Shown here piece after piece: positions 17,300 through 27,043 of a DNA stretch of 64,000 bases. The stretch comes from Lutibacter oricola (lineage in GTDB: Bacteria > Bacteroidota > Bacteroidia > Flavobacteriales > Flavobacteriaceae), in the NCBI RefSeq assembly GCF_900106565.1, contig NZ_FNNJ01000001.1:248001-312000 (forward strand), in the 5' to 3' direction. The position numbers were made by a program, and so were the translations under genes. The notes under the pieces are model-generated. The model saw nothing but the letters and a program-made list of their open reading frames with translations. It was not told the DNA's origin and ran no database searches. Numbering within the stretch: the stretch's first letter is position 1; the number at the start of each line of letters is the position of its first letter.

Positions 17300-20200
17300 T
17301 TAATTTCTAATTAAGCTAAAATGCCCGCTTCGTTCTCTAACATTTCCTTCTTTATCGGTTAATTGAACTTTAAACCAATAATCGCTAGAGGTAAGTAGAC
17401 TTCCGTTGTATACACCGTTCCATCCAGAATTATTTAAGGTGTTGAATTGTGCTATAAGTTTTCCAAATCTATCAAAAATGTAAATTAATGAAGAAGCATA
17501 AAACTGGTCGGTTGCACCTAAAATTTTCCAAGAATCATTATATCCATCATTATTTGGAGTAAAGAATTTTGGAAACCCTAAAACTGCTACTTCAAAAGGA
17601 GTTATTCCGCAAGCGTTTTTGTCTCTTGCATAAATAGTGTGAATTCCAGCTTCAACATAATCAAAAAACGGATCATCTTGATAACCAAAATCAGGGTCGT
17701 TTAACGAAAATTCATAATCTCCAATACCTAAATTTGTTGGATCAATTGTAATTGTATTGTTCTCGGAATCATCAACAATTGTAATATCATTTTTGGTAAT
17801 ACTTGCAATATTAGAATCGTTTACTTGAATTTCTAAATCTCTAGTACAATTTGTAATTGTATTGGTTGCTGTTACTGTGTATAAACCACTAGTAAATACA
17901 TCTACATAAGCCGAGTTTGTTGCTATTGTATTCCCGTTTTCATCTTGCCAATTATATGAATAAGCTTCTAACTCAGAATCTATAGATAACGTAGTTACAG
18001 GATTGTTTAAACAAATTATTTGAGGAGAAGTTACTTCAAAATCTGGTAAAGGATTTACAATAAAATCTATGGTTGTTGTTGCTATACAAGTTGTATTTGT
18101 TGGGTTTTCTATTTGAACTGTTATTGTTTGTGTACTAGTATTAAACGGATTTGGTAATGGACTAGGTAGTGCAGCTCCACTTTCGTCGGTATAAGTAACT
18201 GTCATACCAGTTTGTGTGCCTAGTAATGTTGATTCAATGTTTGATGTATCAAATTCGTGTAATCCATCAACATCGCTAATACCATCATCACAGGCAGGTG
18301 CAATTATAACAGGGTTAGCTACAGGAGTAATATCTACTATAAATTCAATAGTTGTTTCTTCGTAACATGCATTTCCACTAGCAACATTGGTTGTGTTGTT
18401 TGTAACACGTGCTGTTATTATTTGTGATAATGTTCTAAATGCAGCAGGAAAAGGACTTGTAATTGCGTTTCCATTAATATCTGTTAGAGGAGAGCCGTCA
18501 GCAGCAAAATAGGTAACATTTGCATTTGTTTGACCAAGTAAAACATCAGCTTCTAAATTACTAGTGTCAAATTCAGAAGATAGTTCGGTGTCTGTAGGAA
18601 CATCATCACACTGTCTTGCAAAAGTTACAGGGTTCGCAACTGGAATTTCTTCAACAGTTAAAGTTATATAATGTCCAAAACCTTCACAAGAGTTTACTAC
18701 TTCACTGTCTACCCTAACATAAATATTTTGAGTGTTTGGATATCCTTCATTTCTATGGTTACTAATATCTGGAATTGCATTTAATTCTGCTAAAGCATCA
18801 GCTTCATTATTGTAGAAGGTAACTTTAACATTTTGCGAAGGAAATAAGTTTTCAATAGTTTGTTCAGCATCGCTAAAATCAAAACTTGCTATTCCGTTTC
18901 TTTTGTCTCCATCAACTAACTCATCATCACATACAGCATATTCTAAATTATTAAATGTTGAAGGTATTTGCGATACTCCTACAATTAAGTTTATTCTAGC
19001 AGTTCTAAAACAACCATTTACATTTTCAATACGAGCATAAACAAAACTGTTTATTGGTGTTGGGTTTTGGTAGTTTGTAAAGTTTGTAATTTGGTCTGCA
19101 ACTAGTCCGGTTATTGCTTCTGCTTCAGTTAAATAATAAGTGAATGTTTCTCCTGTACCTGAAGAAATTAAAATATTAGCTTCTGTTAAGTTAAATAAAG
19201 AAAAGCTATCGGTATCATTATCACATTGTGTTAAATCCACAATTGGATTAACTGTTGGATATGAAAAAACTGTAAAAATAAACGAAGTATCTTTGTAGCA
19301 TAAACTGTTAATTTTGTTTGAAACACGTACATAAATAGTTTGTCCGCCAGCAATTGTATTTGTAAATGCTGTTGGTGTTGTAACTAAACTTGCTATGTTA
19401 TATGAAGCATCGGTATAATAGTCTACGTTAAAATTAGCAGCAGATTGACCATTTAAAATTTCTGTGTCTTTTGTAGTTAAATCTTCAGTAATAAATCCGT
19501 CAATATCAGTTCCAAAAGAGGTGTTGTCGCACATTTCAATAGGTAAAATACTAGCTGCATCTAATGGAGAAGGTTCGTCTATAACTTCAATAGTAAAAGA
19601 AGTTGTTGCATAACAGTTGGTACTTGCATTGTTTTCTACACGAGCATAAATAGTTGCGTTTCCAGATTCGTAGGGGCTTGTTAAAGCTCCAGTTCTAGCA
19701 TCGGCATTAGCTTGAGATGTATAGTAGGTTGTATTAACATCTGTTTGACCATTTTCTATTTCTGTATCTTTTGTAGTAAAATCGAAATACATTAAACCGT
19801 CACCATTATCATCACATTGTATAATATTTGTTGGTGTGGTTGCTGTAGGTTGTGATGTAAACTCTACATCAATTTCATCATCTGCCACACAGCCAACAGC
19901 TAGAGTTGCCTCAACTTTATATAAACCATCTCCTAAATTGGCATTATACGTTTGACTTGTTTCGCCAGGAATTAGAACACCATCTTTAAACCATTTGTAT
20001 GAAGTGGCAACTATAGATGCATCTAATAAAATTGAACCGCCACAAGCGGCATTGTTTGTTGAAGTTAATTTTGGAGCACCTAGGTCTGCATCTAATAGAA
20101 AACTACCAGCTTCTAAAAAAACTGCAGTATCTAATGATGAGTCTCCTTGATCTGCAATAACAAGTTTAATTTCATATTTTTGATTAGGAACAACAGTAGC

Positions 20201-20902
20201 GCTCGCTATGAAAACCTTTGTTCTTCCACCGTAATTTGTATCTCCCAAATTATAGCCTTCAAAATAAGCTTCATTTATGGCTGGGCAAACACCAGCAACA
20301 TCTGGGTGAATGGTTGTAGTACTTACTGGTGTTGTTGTTGATGGTACTACAGCAAGGTTGGTATAGGTTGTTGTACCTACAGGTCTTAATAAAAAGGCAA
20401 AAGCATCTGCATAAGTACATTCAAAATTACCATTATATTCTTCAGAAGCCATTAAATATCTAAAACTAATGGTTGATGAAGTTGGTGTAAAATCGAATTT
20501 AATATAAGTAGCATCATTTGTATTGGTTTGGCCAAGTGCAGTTTCTAAATCTGCATCTCCTGCGGTTCCGTTTGCAAAGTCAACAGTTGTTGTGCTTGTC
20601 GCATTTCCGGCAGGAAAAGCTCTTCCACATGTTAAAATAATTCCTTCTTCAAAAGGAAAAGAACTACCTGCTGGTTTTTTAAAGTAACCATAACTTTTAG
20701 TGTTTGTGTCTGTAGGCGCTCCACTTACAACAGAGGTAAAATTATCTACTTGAGCACAAGCTCCAGAAATTAAAATATCTTCTACTAATTGTTGTGGTGT
20801 ATAAGAAGATTCTGCGCTCGCAGAATTATTAATTTCTAAAATTTGAGAACTAATAGTATTACTTAGAAGTAAAACACCAAGTAGTAATATAAATTTTTTC
20901 AT
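17300..20902 (-). CDS. Choice-of-anchor L protein with T9SS type B sorting domain
   Basis: This is a 1200-residue secreted protein. After the signal peptide (MKKFILLLGVLLLSNTISSQ) comes a choice-of-anchor L domain (about 35-275: LVEDILISGACAQVDNF, then FRYLMASEEYNG). A run of Ig-like/PKD-like modules of about 95-110 residues follows, marked by recurring QCDD and TIYVRV/TIYARV motifs, and then the type B sorting domain (about 1110-1200: FFTPNNDGYNDSWKI, IFDRFGKLIAQF, SSDYWFKVQL, HFSLIRN). Such proteins are exported by type IX secretion and act as surface adhesins or gliding-related filaments. The downstream gene's product has a near-identical C-terminus. It lies 81 bp after the lectin gene, probably in the same operon. 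Confidence 0.93.
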   Translation of the reverse strand: MKKFILLLGVLLLSNTISSQILEINNSASAESSYTPQQLVEDILISGACAQVDNFTSVVSGAPTDTNTKSYGYFKKPAGSSFPFEEGIILTCGRAFPAGNATSTTTVDFANGTAGDADLETALGQTNTNDATYIKFDFTPTSSTISFRYLMASEEYNGNFECTYADAFAFLLRPVGTTTYTNLAVVPSTTTPVSTTTIHPDVAGVCPAINEAYFEGYNLGDTNYGGRTKVFIASATVVPNQKYEIKLVIADQGDSSLDTAVFLEAGSFLLDADLGAPKLTSTNNAACGGSILLDASIVATSYKWFKDGVLIPGETSQTYNANLGDGLYKVEATLAVGCVADDEIDVEFTSQPTATTPTNIIQCDDNGDGLMYFDFTTKDTEIENGQTDVNTTYYTSQANADARTGALTSPYESGNATIYARVENNASTNCYATTSFTIEVIDEPSPLDAASILPIEMCDNTSFGTDIDGFITEDLTTKDTEILNGQSAANFNVDYYTDASYNIASLVTTPTAFTNTIAGGQTIYVRVSNKINSLCYKDTSFIFTVFSYPTVNPIVDLTQCDNDTDSFSLFNLTEANILISSGTGETFTYYLTEAEAITGLVADQITNFTNYQNPTPINSFVYARIENVNGCFRTARINLIVGVSQIPSTFNNLEYAVCDDELVDGDKRNGIASFDFSDAEQTIENLFPSQNVKVTFYNNEADALAELNAIPDISNHRNEGYPNTQNIYVRVDSEVVNSCEGFGHYITLTVEEIPVANPVTFARQCDDVPTDTELSSEFDTSNLEADVLLGQTNANVTYFAADGSPLTDINGNAITSPFPAAFRTLSQIITARVTNNTTNVASGNACYEETTIEFIVDITPVANPVIIAPACDDGISDVDGLHEFDTSNIESTLLGTQTGMTVTYTDESGAALPSPLPNPFNTSTQTITVQIENPTNTTCIATTTIDFIVNPLPDFEVTSPQIICLNNPVTTLSIDSELEAYSYNWQDENGNTIATNSAYVDVFTSGLYTVTATNTITNCTRDLEIQVNDSNIASITKNDITIVDDSENNTITIDPTNLGIGDYEFSLNDPDFGYQDDPFFDYVEAGIHTIYARDKNACGITPFEVAVLGFPKFFTPNNDGYNDSWKILGATDQFYASSLIYIFDRFGKLIAQFNTLNNSGWNGVYNGSLLTSSDYWFKVQLTDKEGNVRERSGHFSLIRN

Positions 20903-20983
20903 AGTTGTAATTTATGATCGCTAGGTAAAAGTTGTAAAAGCGTAAAAGTAATAAAATTTAAATAGTTTTATAAAAGCGCGGTG

Positions 20984-23900
20984 TTATCTTTTTAAAAGGC
21001 TAAAATGCCCTATTTTTTCTATAATAGCACCTTCGTGATTTATAAGTGTTGCTTTAAACCAATAATCGCTAGAAGGAAGGTTTTGTTTGATATAAGTACC
21101 GTCCCAACCAGATTCGTTTAAAGTATTAAACTGAGTTATTAGTTTTCCAAATCTATCAAATATTTGTACAGTTGAAGACCTATAGAATTCGCTAGTAGCT
21201 CCAATAATTTTCCAAGTATCGTTATAACCATCGTTATTTGGAGTGAAAAATTTAGGGTACCCAATTATAGAAACATCAATCGCTTCAATTCCGCAGTTAT
21301 TTTGGTCTTTTATAAAAATAGTTCTAATACCAGGAGCAACATTGTTAAATATTGGTTCGCTTTGATATGGCCCGTTTATATTGTCTAAAGAAAATTCGTA
21401 ATTTCCAATACCTAAATTTTCAGTAGCAATAGAAATACTGTTGGTAGTGTCTTCTATAGTTAAAATATCATCTAATGTTATGCTAGCAATATTAGATTCT
21501 GTAACTTCAATAGTTTTTTCAAAAGAAATGCATCCAGCCGAAGATGTTGCAGTAACAGTGTATTCACCACCTTCATAAATTTCTTGAAACTTACCGGTTC
21601 CAATTTGAACACCATTAGTAAACCATTGGTAATGATAATTACCATCTGCATTAAAAGTTGTTAATGTTTTTGGTAGTAAATTTTTGCAAAGTATTTGCGC
21701 TGGTTCTACTTCAAAATTTGGGCGAGATTGTACATTTAAAGTTAAATATTCGCCTATTCCAAAACACTCTTCATTAAGTTCGCTTTCTACTCTTACAAAA
21801 AGAGATTGCGAATTTGGTGTTTCGTTTCTATAGTCGTTTTGTGGTAGTATTTCGTTTTGTTCTAATTCAGCATCAGTTAAATTTCTATAGTAATGTACTG
21901 AGAGTGTTTGTCCTGTTGAAGGAAATAAATTGATAAAATCGTTAGATACTTGTGTTAAATCAAAAGAGGCAATTCCATCATTTATGTCATCATTATCGCA
22001 AGCTTCTAATGGAGCGTGAGAATAGCCTGCAGGAAACGAAGTTGTTGAAACTTGTAATGTTATAGTTGCAGTTCTAAAACAACCAAAACTATTTTCAATG
22101 CGAGCATAAACAGTATTTGGTGTTATAGTTGCTGAATTATTGAATGGTACCGGGTTTATTGCATTGTTGTTTTGTTGTGCATCTAAAACTGTTAAATAGT
22201 AACTAACAGAAAGGTTTGTATCCCCGTTTGTAATAAGTGGTGTTGCTTCATTTAAATTATAGTTGGTAAATCCGTCAGGTATACCATCTTCATCGCAATT
22301 TTTTAATGCTGCTGCATTAATAATTGAAGGTAGCGGTGTTACTTCAATAGTAAAAGAAGTATCTGAGTAACAGGTTGTATCTAATTTGTTTTCAATTCGA
22401 ACAAATATGGTTTGTGAGTTTGCAACAGTATTTGTAAAAGTTGTAATATTTGTTATTTCTGAAGTGGGGCTATAACTGGCGTCAGAATAATAATGAATTT
22501 CAAACTCTGAAATTGATTCGCCATTAAGTAAAGTGTTTTCATTTAAAGTTAAATCAAATTCGCTATATCCATTAGTATCATCTCCATCTGTATTGTTATC
22601 GCAAGTTTGTAAAATAGGTATTTGAGAGTTAGCAAGAGTGTTAACTGTATTAAAAATGGTAACATTTACAGCTAATCTATTTGTGCTTTCGCAAGTGTTT
22701 ACAGTTTGTGTAGCATAATAAGTGGTACCATTAACTAAAACATCAGTACTATTTAAGGGTGTATTGCTAGTTTGACTTGAGTACCATAAAATAGCTGTTC
22801 CAGTTGTTGTAAGGTTTGCAATTGTTGCATTTTCAATATCACAAAAAGATTGTGAAGCATTTCCTGTTGGCGCAGTTGTATTTTGAACTGTTGCTGTTAC
22901 TTGAGTTCGCGAAGTTGTTGTGCAGCCATTTTCAGTAGCTTCGACAAAATAATTAGTTGTAGTTGTTAGGTTTGGGGTGTTAAAAGTATTTCCATTACCT
23001 ACTAAATTTCCTCCAATATTAGCATCGTACCAATTAATTGTACCAGAAGAGGAAACAGCATTTAAAACGCCAGTTCCAGATTCGCAAATTATTGTGTCTG
23101 TAGTTGAGGTTATTGTTGGTGTAGAATATACTGTTGCCGTAATTGCTGTTCTGGTTCCGTTTAAACAACCATTTATAGAGGCAACTACATAATAAGTTGT
23201 TGTTGCTGTTAAATTGGGTGTGTTAAAATTTGTTCCTGTATAAATTGGAATAGGGTTTGTAAGTGAATCGAACCAAGCAATATCTCCATATTTAGCAGTT
23301 GCAGAAAGACTTATAATCCCAGAATCGCAAGTGTTGTTTTCTGAAGTGCTTAAAACGTCGTTCATTAAAAGAGTTGTACTTGCAGAAATATTTAATACAG
23401 GATCTCCTGTGGTTCCACCGTATTCTACAATGTAACCTTTGGGTTGGTAATCTCCAGAGGTTTGACCAGTGTTGCTTAAATCGTTCCAAGATCCATTTAT
23501 ACCAATTCCTGGAGCTGTAACGTGTGTGTAATCTTCATTTCCTTGCTGGTTAGGTTCATCAGTGTTCCAAAAAGCAAAATTTGGTGTGCTACCGCCAACT
23601 CCTCCATTCCAAAAAACAGTTCCAGTTTCTGGTCCGGTAGCCCATTTCCAAACGCCTTCAGTTTCTTCGTCGGTACCTCCAATCCAACCTGCACCTGCAG
23701 CTTGCTCTCCAGATAGTTGAGCTTCTTCCGCAGAAGTAATAGTAGCTAAATAACCTTTAAGTCCAAAATATGTTCTTGTTTCAGCTTCAGCTTTTGCATT
23801 GGTCCAAGTTATACCTAAAGAAGGAACATACTCGTAATAATGATCTGTTGAAGGAAGGTAGTTTGCATCTCCAATTGTAATTGAAAAAGATTTATCTGCA

Positions 23901-24286
23901 CTAGGGTTTGGTGAGCTACTTTCAAAAACTACATTTTTAACTGCGTTAATTAAATCGGTGTATAAAACATCTCCTGTAGTTGAACTTTTTAAAGTTAATT
24001 TTCCTTCAAGAGCATTCCAAGCTGTTGAAATGTTTGGATGTGTGCCTTGTAAAGTTAAAGTGTCTTCACCATTAATATAGCCTGTAGAAATTTGAATAAA
24101 AATTGCTTCTGTTTCATTATCATCTGGGTCAGTAATATTAAAATCGGTTACAATGTTCATTTGCGTTTGTGGGCAATATACTTGATTTCCACTAGCAGTT
24201 AATACTGGTGGTTGGTTGGAGTATATGAAAGTGTAAAAAAACAAATGAATTGCTACTAAAAATTGAAGCTTAAATTTAAAAGACAT
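20984..24286 (-). CDS. C-type-lectin/Ig-like exoprotein with T9SS type B sorting domain
   Basis: The 1100-residue protein has a signal peptide, a cadherin-like region (about 25-140), and a C-type lectin-like domain (about 145-295: YYEYVPSLGITWTNAKAEAE, GYLATITSAEEA, AGWIGGTDE, DEPNQQGNEDYTHV, GSWNDL). Ig-like modules with TTTYYV and TTNYFVEA motifs follow, then QCDD-type modules, and a type B sorting domain in the last 90 residues. The lectin domain suggests binding to a surface glycan, possibly Ca-dependent (the EPN triplet is the classical mannose-type motif). It is the first of two tandem type IX-secreted proteins and may be the adhesive partner of the next. Confidence 0.93.
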   Translation of the reverse strand: MSFKFKLQFLVAIHLFFYTFIYSNQPPVLTASGNQVYCPQTQMNIVTDFNITDPDDNETEAIFIQISTGYINGEDTLTLQGTHPNISTAWNALEGKLTLKSSTTGDVLYTDLINAVKNVVFESSSPNPSADKSFSITIGDANYLPSTDHYYEYVPSLGITWTNAKAEAETRTYFGLKGYLATITSAEEAQLSGEQAAGAGWIGGTDEETEGVWKWATGPETGTVFWNGGVGGSTPNFAFWNTDEPNQQGNEDYTHVTAPGIGINGSWNDLSNTGQTSGDYQPKGYIVEYGGTTGDPVLNISASTTLLMNDVLSTSENNTCDSGIISLSATAKYGDIAWFDSLTNPIPIYTGTNFNTPNLTATTTYYVVASINGCLNGTRTAITATVYSTPTITSTTDTIICESGTGVLNAVSSSGTINWYDANIGGNLVGNGNTFNTPNLTTTTNYFVEATENGCTTTSRTQVTATVQNTTAPTGNASQSFCDIENATIANLTTTGTAILWYSSQTSNTPLNSTDVLVNGTTYYATQTVNTCESTNRLAVNVTIFNTVNTLANSQIPILQTCDNNTDGDDTNGYSEFDLTLNENTLLNGESISEFEIHYYSDASYSPTSEITNITTFTNTVANSQTIFVRIENKLDTTCYSDTSFTIEVTPLPSIINAAALKNCDEDGIPDGFTNYNLNEATPLITNGDTNLSVSYYLTVLDAQQNNNAINPVPFNNSATITPNTVYARIENSFGCFRTATITLQVSTTSFPAGYSHAPLEACDNDDINDGIASFDLTQVSNDFINLFPSTGQTLSVHYYRNLTDAELEQNEILPQNDYRNETPNSQSLFVRVESELNEECFGIGEYLTLNVQSRPNFEVEPAQILCKNLLPKTLTTFNADGNYHYQWFTNGVQIGTGKFQEIYEGGEYTVTATSSAGCISFEKTIEVTESNIASITLDDILTIEDTTNSISIATENLGIGNYEFSLDNINGPYQSEPIFNNVAPGIRTIFIKDQNNCGIEAIDVSIIGYPKFFTPNNDGYNDTWKIIGATSEFYRSSTVQIFDRFGKLITQFNTLNESGWDGTYIKQNLPSSDYWFKATLINHEGAIIEKIGHFSLLKR

Positions 24287-24350
24287 GAGCCAAATTATTA
24301 ATTCAACTATAAAAGTAGTGAAATTGAAATTAGCGTTTTAATTTTTCTTT

Positions 24351-24932
24351 TTATTTAGTCATTTTTCTTTTAGAAACTATGTCTTTTATAGATTCATTAT
24401 TAATTAGTACATCGCTTAAAACAGATTCTCCATTTTTTAAGTAAACCAATGCGTAGGTGGTATTGTTTTCTTTTTTGAAAGATTCTTGGTGAGCGTCTTC
24501 AGCAGGTTTTGCTTTAAATTCGTCCATGTAAAACCGTTCAAAAGGGTATTCAATAGTAATGTTTTTATTCTCTTTATAAGAGTGAATGTATTTTACTTTA
24601 GCAGTTATAAAATTAGTTGTATTTAAAGGTTTTTCTTTTACAATATTTTTAATAGATGCAAAGCCATTTTCGTCGTTTTTTACAACTACATAAACCTCTT
24701 CATTTCTAGTCCAATTATCTTTATTTTGAATACTAAATTTATCTTCTTCAAAATTTAGCCGTATATATTTTCCCCTAAAAGGGTCTGACGGATCTAACGG
24801 CTCGGTTTTAAACTTGAAAGCTACACCAGTTTTTAAAACGTCTTCTTGATTAGAAATCATTTTAAAAGGAACAAACAATTGAGCTACCGCAACAATTAAA
24901 AATAAACTGAATATGATTATTTTACTTTTCAT
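24351..24932 (-). CDS. GDYXXLXY-domain membrane-anchored protein
   Basis: The 193-residue protein has an N-terminal membrane segment (IIIFSLFLIVAVAQLFVPF) and the domain signature DPFRGKYIRLNFEED, the family's GDYxxLxY position with Lys for Asp. Its function is unknown. Its ATG lies inside the 3' end of the DUF2157 gene (11-bp overlap), and GDYXXLXY genes are regularly found next to DUF2157 membrane proteins, so the two products probably act together in the envelope. Confidence 0.85.
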   Translation of the reverse strand: MKSKIIIFSLFLIVAVAQLFVPFKMISNQEDVLKTGVAFKFKTEPLDPSDPFRGKYIRLNFEEDKFSIQNKDNWTRNEEVYVVVKNDENGFASIKNIVKEKPLNTTNFITAKVKYIHSYKENKNITIEYPFERFYMDEFKAKPAEDAHQESFKKENNTTYALVYLKNGESVLSDVLINNESIKDIVSKRKMTK

Positions 24933-26208
24933 TTTTATTTCTTTTTTTTAGCATCCAATAGTTAGTAATAAAAAAACCAACACCTACCGAAACAAATAAC
25001 AAGCCTCTTAACACAAAGCTTAAATCGGTATCAAAAAAACGACAAACAACAAGCGTAGTTATTATTAATAAGCCATAGTTTAGAATGCCTAAATGATTTT
25101 TTTGTTCGCCCTTTCTAATAGTTAATATTCCTATTAAGAAAATAAGAAGGTTTATAAAAATTATAGGTAAAAACAATTTTAGCCCAATAAAAAAGGAAAT
25201 TGTAAACAGTAAAAATGCAGCTTCTATTAGTGTAGATTGTTTAATGGATTTTTTTTGAAATTGTTTAATTAACAATACTAACGCAGTTATAAATAAAACG
25301 CTTGTAGCAATTACTTCAGCAAAGTTATTTATGGTGTTAAATGTAAATTCAATGTCTAATAAATCTTCCCAATACCAACTAAAACTTAAAGATAGTAGCA
25401 TACCAATTGTACCTAACGATCCTATTATTAAATAACTATTATTTCGTAGTTTTTGATTGTTGCAGAAATTCGAATTTCCTACTAAATAATAGATGCCTAA
25501 AAGAGATAAATATGCAACAAACATTATTTCTTCATAATTATTGGCTATTGTGCCTAAGGCGTAAAGAATAGATAATGGAATAAACCAGTTATGGACAATA
25601 AAAAAGTTACTTTTTGGTTTGTTTTTAAACAGAAGGTAGTAATGTGGCATAACTAAAAGTAACAATAACCAATAAGTGTACGATTCAGCTCTAGGGTATG
25701 ACCAATAACCAACCTTTCCGGCATAAAAGGTAATACCAATAATGTATAAAAGTGATACAACTGAAGATTTAAGTAAGTAAACCAATGGCAAACATAAGAG
25801 CATCCAAGTAATTGTAAAAGAAGCAATATCACCATCTATATTATAAATTTGGCTTACTAGTGAAATACTAGAACCCACAGCAAAAAATAAAAATACAGCT
25901 GAACTTTCTCGCCAAGCAACATTTTTGCTTTTTTTTAATAGGGTAAAACCACAAAGTAATTGTCCAATTAGTAAAGGAATAAAAGCTAAAGTTGTTTTAA
26001 TTAATTTAGGAAGGTTATCCCAATTATGAGCTAAAATTAAAATAATACCAAGTCCAACTAATAAAGCGCCTAAAACACCAAAAACTATAAATAATTTATT
26101 GGTTGAAGTACTTTCTTTGCTTTTGTAATAAGAATCAATTTTGCCAGCAATTTCTGTTGAAATTACATTAGCATCAATAAGTTCTTTAAGATCTTTTGAA
26201 ATGTTCAT
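24922..26208 (-). CDS. DUF2157 polytopic membrane protein
   Basis: From the ATG at 26208 the product is 428 residues; an in-frame TTG 21 bp upstream is rejected. A short cytoplasmic N-terminal region (MNISKDLKELIDANVISTEI, then AGKIDSYY) matches DUF2157 and is followed by about 12 hydrophobic segments. Function is unknown for the family. The 3' end overlaps the GDYXXLXY gene by 11 bp, which indicates translational coupling. The LLLFCG-type membrane segments show no transport motif that I recognise. Confidence 0.85.
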   Translation of the reverse strand: MNISKDLKELIDANVISTEIAGKIDSYYKSKESTSTNKLFIVFGVLGALLVGLGIILILAHNWDNLPKLIKTTLAFIPLLIGQLLCGFTLLKKSKNVAWRESSAVFLFFAVGSSISLVSQIYNIDGDIASFTITWMLLCLPLVYLLKSSVVSLLYIIGITFYAGKVGYWSYPRAESYTYWLLLLLVMPHYYLLFKNKPKSNFFIVHNWFIPLSILYALGTIANNYEEIMFVAYLSLLGIYYLVGNSNFCNNQKLRNNSYLIIGSLGTIGMLLSLSFSWYWEDLLDIEFTFNTINNFAEVIATSVLFITALVLLIKQFQKKSIKQSTLIEAAFLLFTISFFIGLKLFLPIIFINLLIFLIGILTIRKGEQKNHLGILNYGLLIITTLVVCRFFDTDLSFVLRGLLFVSVGVGFFITNYWMLKKRNKNEK

Positions 26209-26261
26209 TAATACAATTTTTATGAACAACTAAAGTTAATTTATTTTTACTGAAGAAATGT

Positions 26262-26546
26262 TTAATAAAAGTTAAAAATTAAGAATAGGATTAAGAGCAC
26301 TACAAACCCTAAAGCCCAAGTAATTTGTTGCTTTTTACTGTTCTGAAGTGATTCAAACCTTAATTTTATTTTTAATTCAGCAAGATTGTATTTGCTTATT
26401 TTGGGGAGGTTATATTCAGTTTTTACACTTTTTACATTTGAATAATCATTACCGCCTTTAAATTCTTTTTGATGGTTTGTTCTTCTATTTTTTGATTTTA
26501 GTAACCTTTCAAGATATCCAGGTATGGAGCCAGCACCAAAACTCAT
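26262..26546 (-). CDS. Small single-pass membrane protein, flavobacterial hypothetical
   Basis: The 94-residue protein is basic and polar over its first 70 residues and ends in one membrane helix (ITWALGFVVLLILFLIFNFY). The opening MSFGAGS resembles the protein at 29351-29620 (MNFGGAVS) in layout: Gly-rich start, basic centre, C-terminal helix. Such proteins are often labelled riboflavin synthase beta subunit in databases, by recollection; no lumazine or riboflavin synthase motif is present. It is placed 2 bp after the lipoprotein gene on the same strand. Confidence 0.6.
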   Translation of the reverse strand: MSFGAGSIPGYLERLLKSKNRRTNHQKEFKGGNDYSNVKSVKTEYNLPKISKYNLAELKIKLRFESLQNSKKQQITWALGFVVLLILFLIFNFY

Positions 26547-26548
26547 AA

Positions 26549-26989
26549 TTACTCTATTAAAATTTTAATTATTTCAGAAGAGTTTGATTGTTGATACGTG
26601 TACTTAGAAACTTCAAACTGAAGTATATTAAAAAAAGTGCAACAGTTCTCGTGTTTTTCTTCCATTTCTAGCGTAACAACAAATTCTATTTCACCAACTT
26701 TAATGGTGTATTGTTCTAAGTTTAAATTCCAACCAATTTCTGATAACTCAATTACATTAAGATTGTTTTCACTAATAAATTCGAAATTTACAGATTCGAA
26801 ATTTTTATTGAGAACGGTTATAGTATCGCTGTCCAATTCACCTTTTGTAAATAAATTATCGCCAGTAGTTTTATCAACTAATTCAAATATAAAATTTGGA
26901 GGAGGTGTAAAGCAGGCTATACCTTCACAATCATTTTTACAACCAAATAGTAATAGCGGTAAAAAAATTAAAAGTATATTTTTTTTCAT
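26549..26989 (-). CDS. Hypothetical lipoprotein
   Basis: From the ATG at 26989 the product is 146 residues with a lipoprotein signal (LLIFLPLLLFGCKND, lipobox LFGC). I recognise no domain. The mature part has several beta-strand-like segments and three further cysteines (CEGIACF and ENCCTF), which could form disulfides. An in-frame TTG 24 bp upstream lies inside the flotillin terminator hairpin and is rejected. It is followed by the small membrane protein gene at 26262-26546. Located in the inner leaflet of the outer membrane or at the cell surface by inference. Confidence 0.65.
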   Translation of the reverse strand: MKKNILLIFLPLLLFGCKNDCEGIACFTPPPNFIFELVDKTTGDNLFTKGELDSDTITVLNKNFESVNFEFISENNLNVIELSEIGWNLNLEQYTIKVGEIEFVVTLEMEEKHENCCTFFNILQFEVSKYTYQQSNSSEIIKILIE

Positions 26990-27001
26990 AAAGCAATATT
27001 T

Positions 27002-27037
27002 AAAAAAAGGCAATAAGAAATTTCTTATTGCCTTTTT
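27002..27037 (-). terminator. Terminator of the flotillin operon
   Basis: A perfect inverted repeat (AAAGGCAATAAGAAA with TTTCTTATTGCCTTT, no loop bases, total arms of at least 17 bp) lies 7 bp past the flotillin stop. On the minus strand it ends in a T-run. Confidence 0.9.
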
Positions 27038-27043
27038 AATCTA

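Noticed and set aside
17300..24286. Recent duplication or misassembly of the two exoprotein genes
   Set aside because: They share modules and C-termini but differ in sequence throughout and have different N-terminal domains, so the duplication is old.
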